From Synechococcus sp. CPC35 (GTDB lineage Bacteria > Cyanobacteriota > Cyanobacteriia > PCC-6307 > Cyanobiaceae), in the NCBI GenBank assembly GCA_002684175.1, contig NYUU01000124.1, positions 1-16,410 of the forward strand: a stretch of DNA of 16,410 bases, read 5' to 3'. Shown here piece by piece: positions 1 to 6,472 of this stretch. The notes below the pieces were generated by a model. It was not told the DNA's origin. It saw only the letters and a list, made by a program, of their open reading frames with translations, and searched no databases. Position numbers and translations under genes: made by a program. Positions within the stretch are counted from its first letter, which is position 1; every line of letters begins with the position of its first letter.

Positions 1-109
1 CAGGGTGGGGCAACAGAGCCTTGTCGCGCCCCATACGACGACTGTTTCCGCCACTGAGCAGGCAAATACTGAGCCGACGAGTCAATTCAACAACGCAATT
101 AAAAAACAT
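1..109 (-). CDS. mobA: Molybdenum cofactor guanylyltransferase MobA, N-terminal fragment
   Basis: MobA transfers GMP from GTP to molybdopterin, making the guanine dinucleotide cofactor needed by NarB; it acts in the cytoplasm. Read on the minus strand from an ATG at 109, the fragment contains LLSGGNSRRMGRDKALLPHP, which matches the family's N-terminal nucleotide-binding signature (LSGG-x-SRRMGRDKALL). Only the first 36 codons are present and the gene runs off the left edge. The start is uncertain: the ATG at 109 gives a rather long leader before LSGG, and a TTG at 85 is an alternative. It is divergent from nrtP across 248 bp, so the two may share a control region. Its place beside a nitrate reductase cluster fits a Moco supply role. 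The motif is diagnostic, although the fragment is short. Confidence 0.85.
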   Translation of the reverse strand, partial: MFFNCVVELTRRLSICLLSGGNSRRMGRDKALLPHP

Positions 110-132
110 CCAGCCATCGCAATCAGCATGTA

Positions 133-146
133 GTTACGCTTGCTAC
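133..146 (+). promoter_or_regulatory. NtcA-like site upstream of nrtP
   Basis: GTTACGCTTGCTAC fits the minimal NtcA pattern GT-N10-AC and differs from GTA-N8-TAC at one base. It lies 211 bases before the nrtP ATG and only 23 bases before the mobA ATG, so activation of nrtP is the more natural reading. I see no convincing TAN3T box at the usual ~22-base spacing. A second one-mismatch candidate, GTAACCAATCGAAC, sits at 227-240. The same motif with the same TTGCTAC half recurs before nirA at 12460. Known: NtcA activates nitrate genes in cyanobacteria. Inferred: that this is a functional site. Confidence 0.45.
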
Positions 147-235
147 AAAAACAAATCTTACAAGCGAAGCTGATCCAACACATCAGCAAAACGGATGGCC
201 GACTCGATACTCAACTCAGCAAATCGGTAACCAAT

Positions 236-251
236 CGAACCAAACGGTTCG
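236..251. repeat. Inverted repeat in the mobA-nrtP intergenic region
   Basis: A perfect 6-bp inverted repeat (CGAACC, 4-base spacer AAAC, CGGTTCG side arm GGTTCG) lies between the divergent mobA and nrtP genes. It overlaps the end of the weaker NtcA-like candidate at 227-240. It could be an operator half-site pair or a small hairpin in the nrtP leader. No function can be assigned. Confidence 0.35.
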
Positions 252-357
252 CCGCTGATTGATTGACTGCGGTAGTCAAACGGATGTTCTTTTCGACCGT
301 TTCGCCACCCCCGGGCACCTCTCTTTCTGAAGCCCGAGGTTCCACTTTAATTTTCCA

Positions 358-1899
358 ATGCTTGGCGACCTTTGGTCGTTCCAGGGGAGGTATCGCACCC
401 TTCATCTCACCTGGTTCGCCTTTTTTCTGACCTTCGTGGTCTGGTTCAACCTGGCCCCACTGGCCACAACCGTGAAAGCAGACCTCGGGCTGACTCTTGG
501 TCAGATCCGCACCGTGGCCATTTGCAACGTTGCTCTGACCATTCCGGCGCGCGTTCTGATCGGCATGCTGCTGGACAAATTCGGCCCCCGGCTCACCTAC
601 TCGACTCTTCTGGTCTTCTCGGTGATCCCCTGCCTGCTGTTCGCATCCGCGCAGAACTTCAATCAGCTGGTGGTCGCGCGTCTGCTGCTGTCGATCGTCG
701 GCGCCGGTTTCGTGATCGGCATCCGGATGGTGGCCGAGTGGTTTCCCCCCAAGGAAATCGGACTGGCTGAAGGCATCTACGGAGGCTGGGGCAACTTCGG
801 CTCGGCCTTCTCCGCTCTCACCATGGTGGCCCTGGCAGGATTTCTGTCCTTCTCCGGCGGTTTTGAACTGCCAAGCGGTGCCGTTCTGAACTGGCGTGGC
901 GCAATTGCCCTCACCGGCATCATTTCAGCCGTCTACGGGGTCTTCTACTACTTCAGTGTCACGGACACTCCCCCGGGCAAGACCTACCAACGCCCATCCA
1001 GAACTGCTGGTCTGGAAGTCACTTCCCTTCGGGATTTCTGGGGGCTTCTGGGCATGAACGTGCCCTTCGTGGCCATTCTCTGTGTGCTCTGCTGGCGCCT
1101 GCAGAAAGTCGGCTTCCTGACCGCCGCCACCTACCCCCTGGCGATCGGAGCCGTCTTCCTCTGGTTCGCATTCCAGACCTGGGGCATCATCCGCACCAAC
1201 CGCGAACTGATCCTGGGGACGAAGGTCTACCCCAAGGAAGACCGCTATGAGTTTCGCCAGGTAGCCATTCTGGAGCTCACTTACATCGTCAACTTCGGCT
1301 CTGAACTGGCTGTGGTGTCGATGCTTCCCACCTTTTTCGAAACCACCTTCGATCTTCCGAAGGCCGCAGCGGGAATCCTGGCCTCCTGCTTCGCCTTCGT
1401 GAACCTTGTGGCCCGGCCGGCCGGAGGCCTGATCTCCGACAAGCTCGGCAGCCGCAAGAACACCATGGGTTTCCTGACAGCCGGCCTGGGGATCGGCTAC
1501 TTGGTGATGAGCATGATCAAACCGGGCACGTTCTCAGGATCCAGCGGGATCGCTGTTGCGGTGTTGATCACAATGCTCGCGTCCTTCTTCGTCCAGTCCG
1601 GAGAAGGGGCAACCTTCGCCCTCGTGCCCCTGGTCAAACGTCGTGTCACCGGCCAGGTGGCTGGACTGGTGGGCGCCTACGGCAACGTCGGTGCAGTGAC
1701 TTACCTCACGATCTTCAGCCTTCTGCCGATGTGGATGGGCGGTGGTGGGGAGCCCACCCCGGAGGTGATCGCCAGCTCCAACAGTGCCTTCTTCCAGATC
1801 CTCGGCGTCGCCGGTCTGATCGTCGCCTTCTTCTGCTTCTTCTTCCTCAAGGAACCCAGAGGCTCCTTTGACGAGCTGCATGAAGGTGAAACGGCCTGA
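358..1899 (+). CDS. nrtP: NrtP-type nitrate/nitrite permease (MFS, NNP family)
   Basis: Inner-membrane major-facilitator permease that brings nitrate and nitrite into the cell. The 513-residue protein starts MLGDLWSFQGRYRTLHLTWF, typical of cyanobacterial NrtP (also called NapA in some strains), which supports the ATG at 358. About twelve hydrophobic segments are visible. Both nitrate-signature stretches are present: GGWGNFG at residues 142-148 and GAYGNVG at about 439-445. A long central insert (roughly 200-300) between the two six-helix halves is usual for this cyanobacterial type. No good ribosome-binding site is seen: GAGG at 336-339 is too far away. The gene heads a co-directional pair with narB, separated by a hairpin. 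It is divergent from mobA, and an NtcA-like site lies upstream. Confidence 0.96.
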   Translation: MLGDLWSFQGRYRTLHLTWFAFFLTFVVWFNLAPLATTVKADLGLTLGQIRTVAICNVALTIPARVLIGMLLDKFGPRLTYSTLLVFSVIPCLLFASAQNFNQLVVARLLLSIVGAGFVIGIRMVAEWFPPKEIGLAEGIYGGWGNFGSAFSALTMVALAGFLSFSGGFELPSGAVLNWRGAIALTGIISAVYGVFYYFSVTDTPPGKTYQRPSRTAGLEVTSLRDFWGLLGMNVPFVAILCVLCWRLQKVGFLTAATYPLAIGAVFLWFAFQTWGIIRTNRELILGTKVYPKEDRYEFRQVAILELTYIVNFGSELAVVSMLPTFFETTFDLPKAAAGILASCFAFVNLVARPAGGLISDKLGSRKNTMGFLTAGLGIGYLVMSMIKPGTFSGSSGIAVAVLITMLASFFVQSGEGATFALVPLVKRRVTGQVAGLVGAYGNVGAVTYLTIFSLLPMWMGGGGEPTPEVIASSNSAFFQILGVAGLIVAFFCFFFLKEPRGSFDELHEGETA

Positions 1900-1949
1900 G
1901 CTGTTTCAACAAGCAACGGTTTCATCCAACAGCCGTCATCCGCTCCTTC

Positions 1950-1988
1950 AGACCCCGGGGCTTCGGCGTCGGGGTCTTGATCTTTTTT
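1950..1988 (+). terminator. Intrinsic terminator or attenuator between nrtP and narB
   Basis: An 8-bp perfect stem (AGACCCCG at 1950-1957 paired with CGGGGTCT at 1970-1977) encloses an inner GC-TTCG-GC element with a C(TTCG)G tetraloop at 1961-1966. With one bulged T the stem extends by two more pairs. A run of six T follows at 1983-1988. This is the layout of a Rho-independent terminator. It ends 11 bases before the narB ATG at 2000, so narB transcription from the nrtP promoter would need read-through. Confidence 0.8.
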
Positions 1989-1999
1989 CTGATCCCCGC

Positions 2000-4231
2000 A
2001 TGACCGAAGGCCCCCGCAGCGTTCGCAGCCAGTGCCCCTACTGCGGTGTTGGCTGCGGCCTTGAACTGCAGCCACCCGCTGAGAAAGGGCGCGCCGTCCG
2101 CCGGGATGAGGAAGGCAACCCGATGTGGACCGCCCGTGGCGATCGCCATCACCCATCAAACCTCGGCCAGGTGTGCATCAAGGGAGCAACCGTCGGCGAG
2201 ACCCTGGCCCGAGGACGCCTGCGCCAGCCACTGTTCCGCACAAGCATCGACGATGACTTCGCGCCGATCAGCTGGGATGAAGCCCTTGGTCGGATCACAG
2301 CCCAGATCCACAGCAGCATCTCCCTGAGGGGCAACGCCGACTCGATTGCGATGTATGGCTCAGGCCAGTTCCACACAGAGGACTATTACCTGGCCCAGAA
2401 ACTGCTCAAGGGCGCTCTGGGAACCAACAATTTCGATGCCAACTCGCGGCTTTGCATGAGTTCTGCCGTTGCCGGGTACACCCGTTGCCTTGGCTCCGAC
2501 GGACCACCCTGCTGCTACGAGGATCTGGACCACTGCAGCGTGGCATTTCTGATCGGCACCAACACCGCCGAGTGCCATCCGGTGCTGTTCCAACGCCTGC
2601 TCAAGCGGAAGAAACGCAACCCCGGAAGCCTGAAGATCGTGGTTGTGGATCCCCGCCGGACCGACACCGCCAAAGCCGCTGACATCCACTTACCGATCGC
2701 ACCGGGTAGTGACCTGGCATTGCTGCACGGCATTGCCCACCTGGTGCTTCGGGAGAATGGTCAGGATCCGGACTTCATCGACGACCACACCGAGAACTAC
2801 GACGCTTTCTTCGACGTAGCTGCCCGCTGGACGCCAAGGCGGGTGGCCCGGTTCTGCCATATCCCCGAAAAACAATTGAAGGAAGTGGCGCAACTGTTCC
2901 ATCGACGCCAGAAGGTCCTGAGTCTTTGGTCGATGGGGGTGAACCAACGACGCGAAGGCACCGCAGTGGTCGGTGGCCTGATCAACCTGCACCTGCTGAC
3001 AGGTCAGATCGGCAAGGAAGGAGCAGGACCCTTTTCGCTCACCGGACAGCCCAATGCGATGGGGGGCCGCGAAGCCGGCGGTCTCGCCCATCTTCTGCCG
3101 GGATACCGGCTGGTGACCAACGAACAGCACCGCGCCGAGGTGGAACAGGTCTGGACCCTGCCCCCGGGGCACATCTCAGCAAAGCCGGGTCTCGACGCCT
3201 GGGAGCAGGTGAAAGCGATGGAACGCGGAGAACTCGATCTCTGGTGGGTCGCCGCCACAAATCCACTTGTGAGCATGCCGGATCTCGACAGGGTGAAGGC
3301 AGCCATGCGCCGTTGCCCTCTTGTGGTGGTGAGCGAGGCCTATGCGGATTCTGAAACCTCTCATTACGCCCACCTGCTGCTGCCGGCCGCCCAATGGAGT
3401 GAGAAGGACGGCGCGATGACCAATTCAGAACGCCGGATCACCTACTGTCCGGCCTTTCGCCGTCGATTCGGGGAAAGCCGCCCGGACTGGGAAGTGTTCG
3501 CCGAGGTGGGACGGCGTCTGGGCTACGAGAAACAGTTCAGCTACGACAAAGCCTCTGACGTCTACAGGGAATTCGCGCAGCTCACCCATGGGCGTCTCTG
3601 CGATGTCTCCGGCCTCAGCCATGCACTGCTGGAGCATGAAGGGCCCCAGCAGTGGCCGTTTCCGGCCGGAAGCACCCCGGGCGGAGACGCGAAGAGGCTC
3701 TACAACGATCACCATTTCGCCACTCCCAGCGGCAAGGCTCGCTTCTGCACCGAACAACCCCTTGGCCTGGCGGAGCCTCCCTGTGAAACCTATCCGCTGG
3801 TTCTCACGGTGGGCCGCTACCTAGGGCAGTGGCACACGATGACCCGCACAGGAAAAGTGGAGCGGCTGAACAAGATGCACCCCGAACCGCTGCTGGAGAT
3901 CCATCCGCGTGACGCCCAGGAATTCAAACTGCGGAACGGTGAACTGGCGGCGATCAGCTCCCGACGAGGCCACCTCACGGCCACTGTGGAGGTCACCGAT
4001 CGGATCCGGCCTGGATGCGTGTTCCTGCCGATGCACTGGGGTTTCACCCAGGAGAACGCCTGCGAAGCGAACACTCTCATGCACGATCAGGCCTGTCCTG
4101 TCTCGAAGCAACCGGAACTGAAGGCCTGCTCAGTGATCGTGGCACCGGCGGTATCGATGGTGAAACCGGTGGAGCAGGAGAAAGGTCGGTTGGATGCTCT
4201 GCGACGCCTGCTCACCCCAGCACTTCGCTAA
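2000..4231 (+). CDS. narB: Ferredoxin-dependent assimilatory nitrate reductase NarB
   Basis: NarB reduces nitrate to nitrite with electrons from reduced ferredoxin or flavodoxin in the cytoplasm, using one [4Fe-4S] cluster and a molybdenum bis-MGD cofactor. The 743-residue protein carries the cluster cysteines at C12, C15, C19 (CPYCGVGC) and C59 (VCIKG). The likely molybdenum-ligand cysteine is C152 in ANSRLCMSS. The C-terminal dinucleotide-binding domain is present (HTMTRTGKVERLN, LPMHWGFTQENACEANTL). An in-frame ATG at 1868 exists, but the extra residues translate the nrtP end and the hairpin, so I place the start at 2000, where family homology begins. No Shine-Dalgarno sequence is visible there. 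The last 20 bases overlap narM on the opposite strand. Confidence 0.96.
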   Translation: MTEGPRSVRSQCPYCGVGCGLELQPPAEKGRAVRRDEEGNPMWTARGDRHHPSNLGQVCIKGATVGETLARGRLRQPLFRTSIDDDFAPISWDEALGRITAQIHSSISLRGNADSIAMYGSGQFHTEDYYLAQKLLKGALGTNNFDANSRLCMSSAVAGYTRCLGSDGPPCCYEDLDHCSVAFLIGTNTAECHPVLFQRLLKRKKRNPGSLKIVVVDPRRTDTAKAADIHLPIAPGSDLALLHGIAHLVLRENGQDPDFIDDHTENYDAFFDVAARWTPRRVARFCHIPEKQLKEVAQLFHRRQKVLSLWSMGVNQRREGTAVVGGLINLHLLTGQIGKEGAGPFSLTGQPNAMGGREAGGLAHLLPGYRLVTNEQHRAEVEQVWTLPPGHISAKPGLDAWEQVKAMERGELDLWWVAATNPLVSMPDLDRVKAAMRRCPLVVVSEAYADSETSHYAHLLLPAAQWSEKDGAMTNSERRITYCPAFRRRFGESRPDWEVFAEVGRRLGYEKQFSYDKASDVYREFAQLTHGRLCDVSGLSHALLEHEGPQQWPFPAGSTPGGDAKRLYNDHHFATPSGKARFCTEQPLGLAEPPCETYPLVLTVGRYLGQWHTMTRTGKVERLNKMHPEPLLEIHPRDAQEFKLRNGELAAISSRRGHLTATVEVTDRIRPGCVFLPMHWGFTQENACEANTLMHDQACPVSKQPELKACSVIVAPAVSMVKPVEQEKGRLDALRRLLTPALR

Positions 4232-4679
4232 AGGCCGACTCGAGGTTGTCGTGGTCATGACCAGGCCGAACCAGCTTGCAGAGCGCGAAACGATCGAGCT
4301 CGCTGATCGACATCCACTCATCTGATGAAAGCTTCACTCCCCGCGCTGCCGCGGCTGCACTGACCTGCTCGGGAACGGCCTCCAGCTGCTGCCATGGCAT
4401 GCCAACGGCCGGTGGCAGATCCCTCACCACACCATCCGCCATGTCCTGGGTGCAGATCCTCAGATGTTCTTTCAGGCCCAACAGAGACGTCGCACCATCT
4501 GACCAGTCCACGAGTTCCTGGCGCTGAGACTGGGTCAGAGCAAGCCAGTGGTTGAGCTTCAGCTTGACGCCGGCAAGATCCAGTTTGCGGCGAACACAAA
4601 GAGGAATACATCGCCAGTTGCCGATGAAATCCTGCTCAAATGCAAAGCAATGGTGAGCGGAATCACTGCTGTTGGCCAT
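4212..4679 (-). CDS. narM: NarM, nitrate reductase-associated protein
   Basis: NarM is a cyanobacterial factor required for active NarB, thought to act in its biogenesis or maturation. The 155-residue protein opens with a conserved stretch (FAFEQDFIGNWRCIPLCVR, then KLDLAGVKLKLNHW) that matches the nitrate-reductase-associated protein family, and its length is normal for the family. A GTG at 4682 lies one codon upstream, but the ATG at 4679 is preferred. No signal peptide or membrane segment is seen. It converges on narB with a 20-bp overlap of the reading frames, so no separate terminator fits between them. An NtcA-like site lies about 58 bases upstream of its start, at 4737-4750. Confidence 0.88.
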   Translation of the reverse strand: MANSSDSAHHCFAFEQDFIGNWRCIPLCVRRKLDLAGVKLKLNHWLALTQSQRQELVDWSDGATSLLGLKEHLRICTQDMADGVVRDLPPAVGMPWQQLEAVPEQVSAAAAARGVKLSSDEWMSISELDRFALCKLVRPGHDHDNLESAFSEVLG

Positions 4680-4736
4680 CACCCAAGGAGCCGAATGGTG
4701 TCAATGATGACAACAGTTAAAAACAGAACCAGCGAT

Positions 4737-4750
4737 GTTCATGGTGTTAC
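4737..4750. promoter_or_regulatory. NtcA-like site between narM and the small-protein genes
   Basis: GTTCATGGTGTTAC lies inside the longer palindromic frame TGT-N10-ACA (4736-4751). It differs from GTA-N8-TAC at one base; read on the minus strand it is GTA-ACACCATG-AAC. It is placed to serve narM on the minus strand or the genes to the right. A second near match, GTAAGAACCGTTAA (GTA-N8-TAA), lies at 4862-4875. No clear -10 box with the classical spacing was found for either. Confidence 0.4.
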
Positions 4751-4762
4751 AAGTTTTGCGCT

Positions 4763-4933
4763 GTGCGTCTCGCCATCTCTCTGGGAATGTTGCTGGGCAT
4801 GAGCCATGGATGGGCCGTATCAGAAGGTCACACCTCCGAGATTCTGCCGATGGTGAATATTGTAAGAACCGTTAAATCCGACACCGGTTTTCCTGCTTTC
4901 AGTAGCGATTCACACCAATTTTCTACATACTGA
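4763..4933 (+). CDS. Possible 56-aa small secreted or membrane peptide
   Basis: An open frame from a GTG at 4763 to a TGA at 4931-4933 encodes a basic-hydrophobic start (RLAISLGMLLGMSHGWA) followed by a polar tail, which looks like a signal peptide or a single membrane segment. It fills much of the gap between narM and the 100-aa gene on the same strand as the latter. An ATG at 4787 is a possible internal start. No ribosome-binding site is seen and I recognise no family. It could be chance or a decayed gene. Its stop codon lies inside a pair of overlapping inverted repeats. Confidence 0.25.
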   Translation: MRLAISLGMLLGMSHGWAVSEGHTSEILPMVNIVRTVKSDTGFPAFSSDSHQFSTY

Positions 4934-4941
4934 AAATCAGT
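4918..4941. repeat. Two overlapping inverted repeats before the 100-aa gene
   Basis: ATTTTC (4918-4923) pairs with GAAAAT (4932-4937), and ACTGA (4929-4933) pairs with TCAGT (4937-4941). The arms share bases, so the two hairpins could not form together. They lie 16 to 39 bases before the GTG start at 4957, in an AT-rich stretch that also contains -10-like TACATACT. They could be an operator or a switchable leader. Function unknown. Confidence 0.35.
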
Positions 4942-4956
4942 TTTAAATCTTGCCTC

Positions 4957-5259
4957 GTGTCCAGCAGCGTCTCGTCCGTCGCCGGCCGCAGCCCGGTCAC
5001 AATTGCAGCCGGATTTCTTGGAGCCTTCGTTATTGGCTCTCTGGCTGTCCAGCTTGTGCGCACCCAGACAGCCTCCGTGCCGACTGGTACAGACGCTGTG
5101 AAGCCGGTGATCGCCAGTCCCGCCACCCTCTGGAGCACCCTGGGCGAGCCTGATCCCGTCACCCAAACACCCAGCACTGTGAAGCCGGCAGCCAGAGTGA
5201 ACGTAGAGCCTGTTGTCGGCTCCGAAGCAACCCTCTGGTCAACCCTGGGAGATCGCTGA
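4957..5259 (+). CDS. Small membrane-anchored protein with two ATLWSTLG repeats
   Basis: I do not recognise this 100-residue protein. A short N-terminus is followed by one hydrophobic segment at about residues 14-34 (TIAAGFLGAFVIGSLAVQLV), then a proline- and threonine-rich tail likely outside the cytoplasm. The tail holds two copies of an 18-residue unit: residues 48-65 and 83-100 share V(K/E)PV(I/V)xS-x-ATLWSTLG. ATLWSTLG is identical in both copies, while the underlying codons differ, so the repeat looks old and selected at protein level. The second copy ends at the C-terminus. The start is a GTG; no in-frame ATG precedes it. It stands 41 bases before the carbonic anhydrase gene in the same direction. 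The repeats could be docking peptides, but that is a guess. Confidence 0.7.
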   Translation: MSSSVSSVAGRSPVTIAAGFLGAFVIGSLAVQLVRTQTASVPTGTDAVKPVIASPATLWSTLGEPDPVTQTPSTVKPAARVNVEPVVGSEATLWSTLGDR

Positions 5260-5281
5260 ACAGCTCCCGTCAGTTATTCCA

Positions 5282-5300
5282 ACCGGCATAGGGTGCCGGT
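5282..5300 (+). promoter_or_regulatory. Hairpin and -10-like element touching the carbonic anhydrase start
   Basis: ACCGGCA (5282-5288) and TGCCGGT (5294-5300) form a perfect 7-bp stem with loop TAGGG, ending directly before the ATG at 5301. With one bulged A the stem could extend through the start codon (CCA with TGG). The same spot contains TAGGGT (5289-5294), which resembles a -10 box. It could therefore be RNA structure controlling translation or a promoter giving a very short leader. Confidence 0.4.
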
Positions 5301-5996
5301 ATGGCGATGTTGCGTCGAGAACTGTTGAAGATGTCCACGGCTTTCGCCTTGGCGGGCTTCAAGGGTGCAAGAGCTGCAGAAGCAACAGAAGGTGGTTTCT
5401 GCAACCCGACAGATCCACTTCAGGCGTTGATGGATGGCAACAAACGTTTCTCCAGCTCCTGGCGTGAAGCGATGCGCAATCCAGATGCAACCCTCAGCCA
5501 GCAACTGCATAGCAACCGTTGTTTCAACGCACCAGCTGCCCTGATCGAAAGTCAGCAACCCTGGGCCACTGTGCTGACCTGTGCAGACTCAAGGGTGTCA
5601 CCCAGCTGGATCTTCGACACCACCCCGGGCGAGCTGTTCGTGATCCGCAGCGCCGGCAACACCGCCTTTGATGAAGCGATCGCATCGATCGAATACAGCA
5701 TCAGCGTGCTTCGCTCACCTCTGTTGATGGTGATGGGCCACAGCGGCTGCGGCGCTGTAGCGGCAGCCCTTTCGGAGACATCTCTTACCCCCTCGCTCGA
5801 ACGGCTGATCACCCCGATCCGCGACCAGATCGACGGCAGCAGTCGCCTTGACGATGCTGTCCGCAGAAACGCCCGGGGAGCGGCAGCGAACCTTCGCGAA
5901 AGCAGTGATCTTCTGCGTCAGTCGGAAACGGATGGAGCCTTGAAACTGGTGGTGAGTTACTTCGACCTTTCCAGCGGACGCGTGTCTCTGATCTGA
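5301..5996 (+). CDS. Exported beta-class carbonic anhydrase
   Basis: Interconverts CO2 and bicarbonate using one zinc ion. The 231-residue protein has the beta-class zinc ligands C94, H147 and C150 and the D96-R98 dyad in the motifs CADSR and GHSGCG. The N-terminus ([22 protein letters not shown]) has twin arginines at residues 5-6 followed by a hydrophobic stretch ending in ARA, which looks like a Tat export signal. A periplasmic location is therefore likely, as known for the EcaB type in cyanobacteria. Starts at 5301 or 5307 are both possible and both keep the signal. The gene ends in TGATG, its stop overlapping the moaC start by one base, so translation may be coupled. The link to nitrate genes is unexplained. 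Confidence 0.9.
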   Translation: MAMLRRELLKMSTAFALAGFKGARAAEATEGGFCNPTDPLQALMDGNKRFSSSWREAMRNPDATLSQQLHSNRCFNAPAALIESQQPWATVLTCADSRVSPSWIFDTTPGELFVIRSAGNTAFDEAIASIEYSISVLRSPLLMVMGHSGCGAVAAALSETSLTPSLERLITPIRDQIDGSSRLDDAVRRNARGAAANLRESSDLLRQSETDGALKLVVSYFDLSSGRVSLI

Positions 5997-6472
5997 TGGA
6001 CAACAACCTCACCCACCTCAACAATCAGGGCGACGTGCACATGGTGGATGTCGGAGACCGGCCCACCACGCGACGTGAAGCCCACGCGAGGGGCGCGATC
6101 CGAATGGACGACGCCACCCTGGTGATGATTCAACGCGGCGAAACCCCCAAAGGGGATCTACTGGCAGTGGCTCGCGTGGCAGCCATTCAGGCGGCGAAGC
6201 GCACCTGGGAATTGATCCCCCTGTGCCATCCCCTCCCTCTCAGCGGGGTTGACGTCAGCATCGAATCCGACACCTCGTTACCCGGTCTGACCCTCAGTTG
6301 CCGTTGCCGTACCACCGGTCAGACCGGCGTAGAGATGGAGGCCATGACAGCGGTTTCGGTTGGCCTGCTGACGTTGTACGACATGTTGAAGGCAGTGGAT
6401 CCGGCGATGACGATCGAAGCGGTCCAACTGCTGCACAAGGAAGGAGGCCGCAATGGTGTCTGGAAGCGCTGA
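5996..6472 (+). CDS. moaC: Cyclic pyranopterin monophosphate synthase MoaC
   Basis: MoaC converts 3',8-cyclo-7,8-dihydro-GTP, the product of MoaA, to cyclic pyranopterin monophosphate, an early step of molybdenum cofactor synthesis in the cytoplasm. The 158-residue length is normal. Recognisable stretches are [19 protein letters not shown] at the start, [12 protein letters not shown] around C77-H78, [20 protein letters not shown] and a C-terminal LLHKEGG. Its start codon overlaps the stop of the carbonic anhydrase gene, and its last 20 bases overlap moeA, so the three genes appear to be one transcription unit. The partner moaA is not in this window. Confidence 0.96.
   Translation: MDNNLTHLNNQGDVHMVDVGDRPTTRREAHARGAIRMDDATLVMIQRGETPKGDLLAVARVAAIQAAKRTWELIPLCHPLPLSGVDVSIESDTSLPGLTLSCRCRTTGQTGVEMEAMTAVSVGLLTLYDMLKAVDPAMTIEAVQLLHKEGGRNGVWKR

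Noticed and set aside
271..285. GTA start of a further NtcA site in the nrtP upstream region
   Set aside because: The right half reads GAT rather than TAC, so it has too many mismatches.
211..405. 64-codon frame on the minus strand across the nrtP start
   Set aside because: It is antisense to the well-conserved nrtP N-terminus and fills the control region; no family, no ribosome-binding site.
1868..1999. Upstream in-frame start for narB
   Set aside because: The extension translates the nrtP 3' end and the terminator hairpin and has no family similarity; NarB homology begins at 2000.
2139..2148. HIP1-like octamer GCGATCGC (also near 5677)
   Set aside because: Only isolated copies inside coding sequence were noticed, so there is no sign of HIP1 enrichment or function here.
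1534..2159. Long minus-strand frames across the nrtP end and narB start
   Set aside because: They mirror strongly conserved coding sequence on the plus strand and give low-complexity charged products typical of GC-rich shadows.
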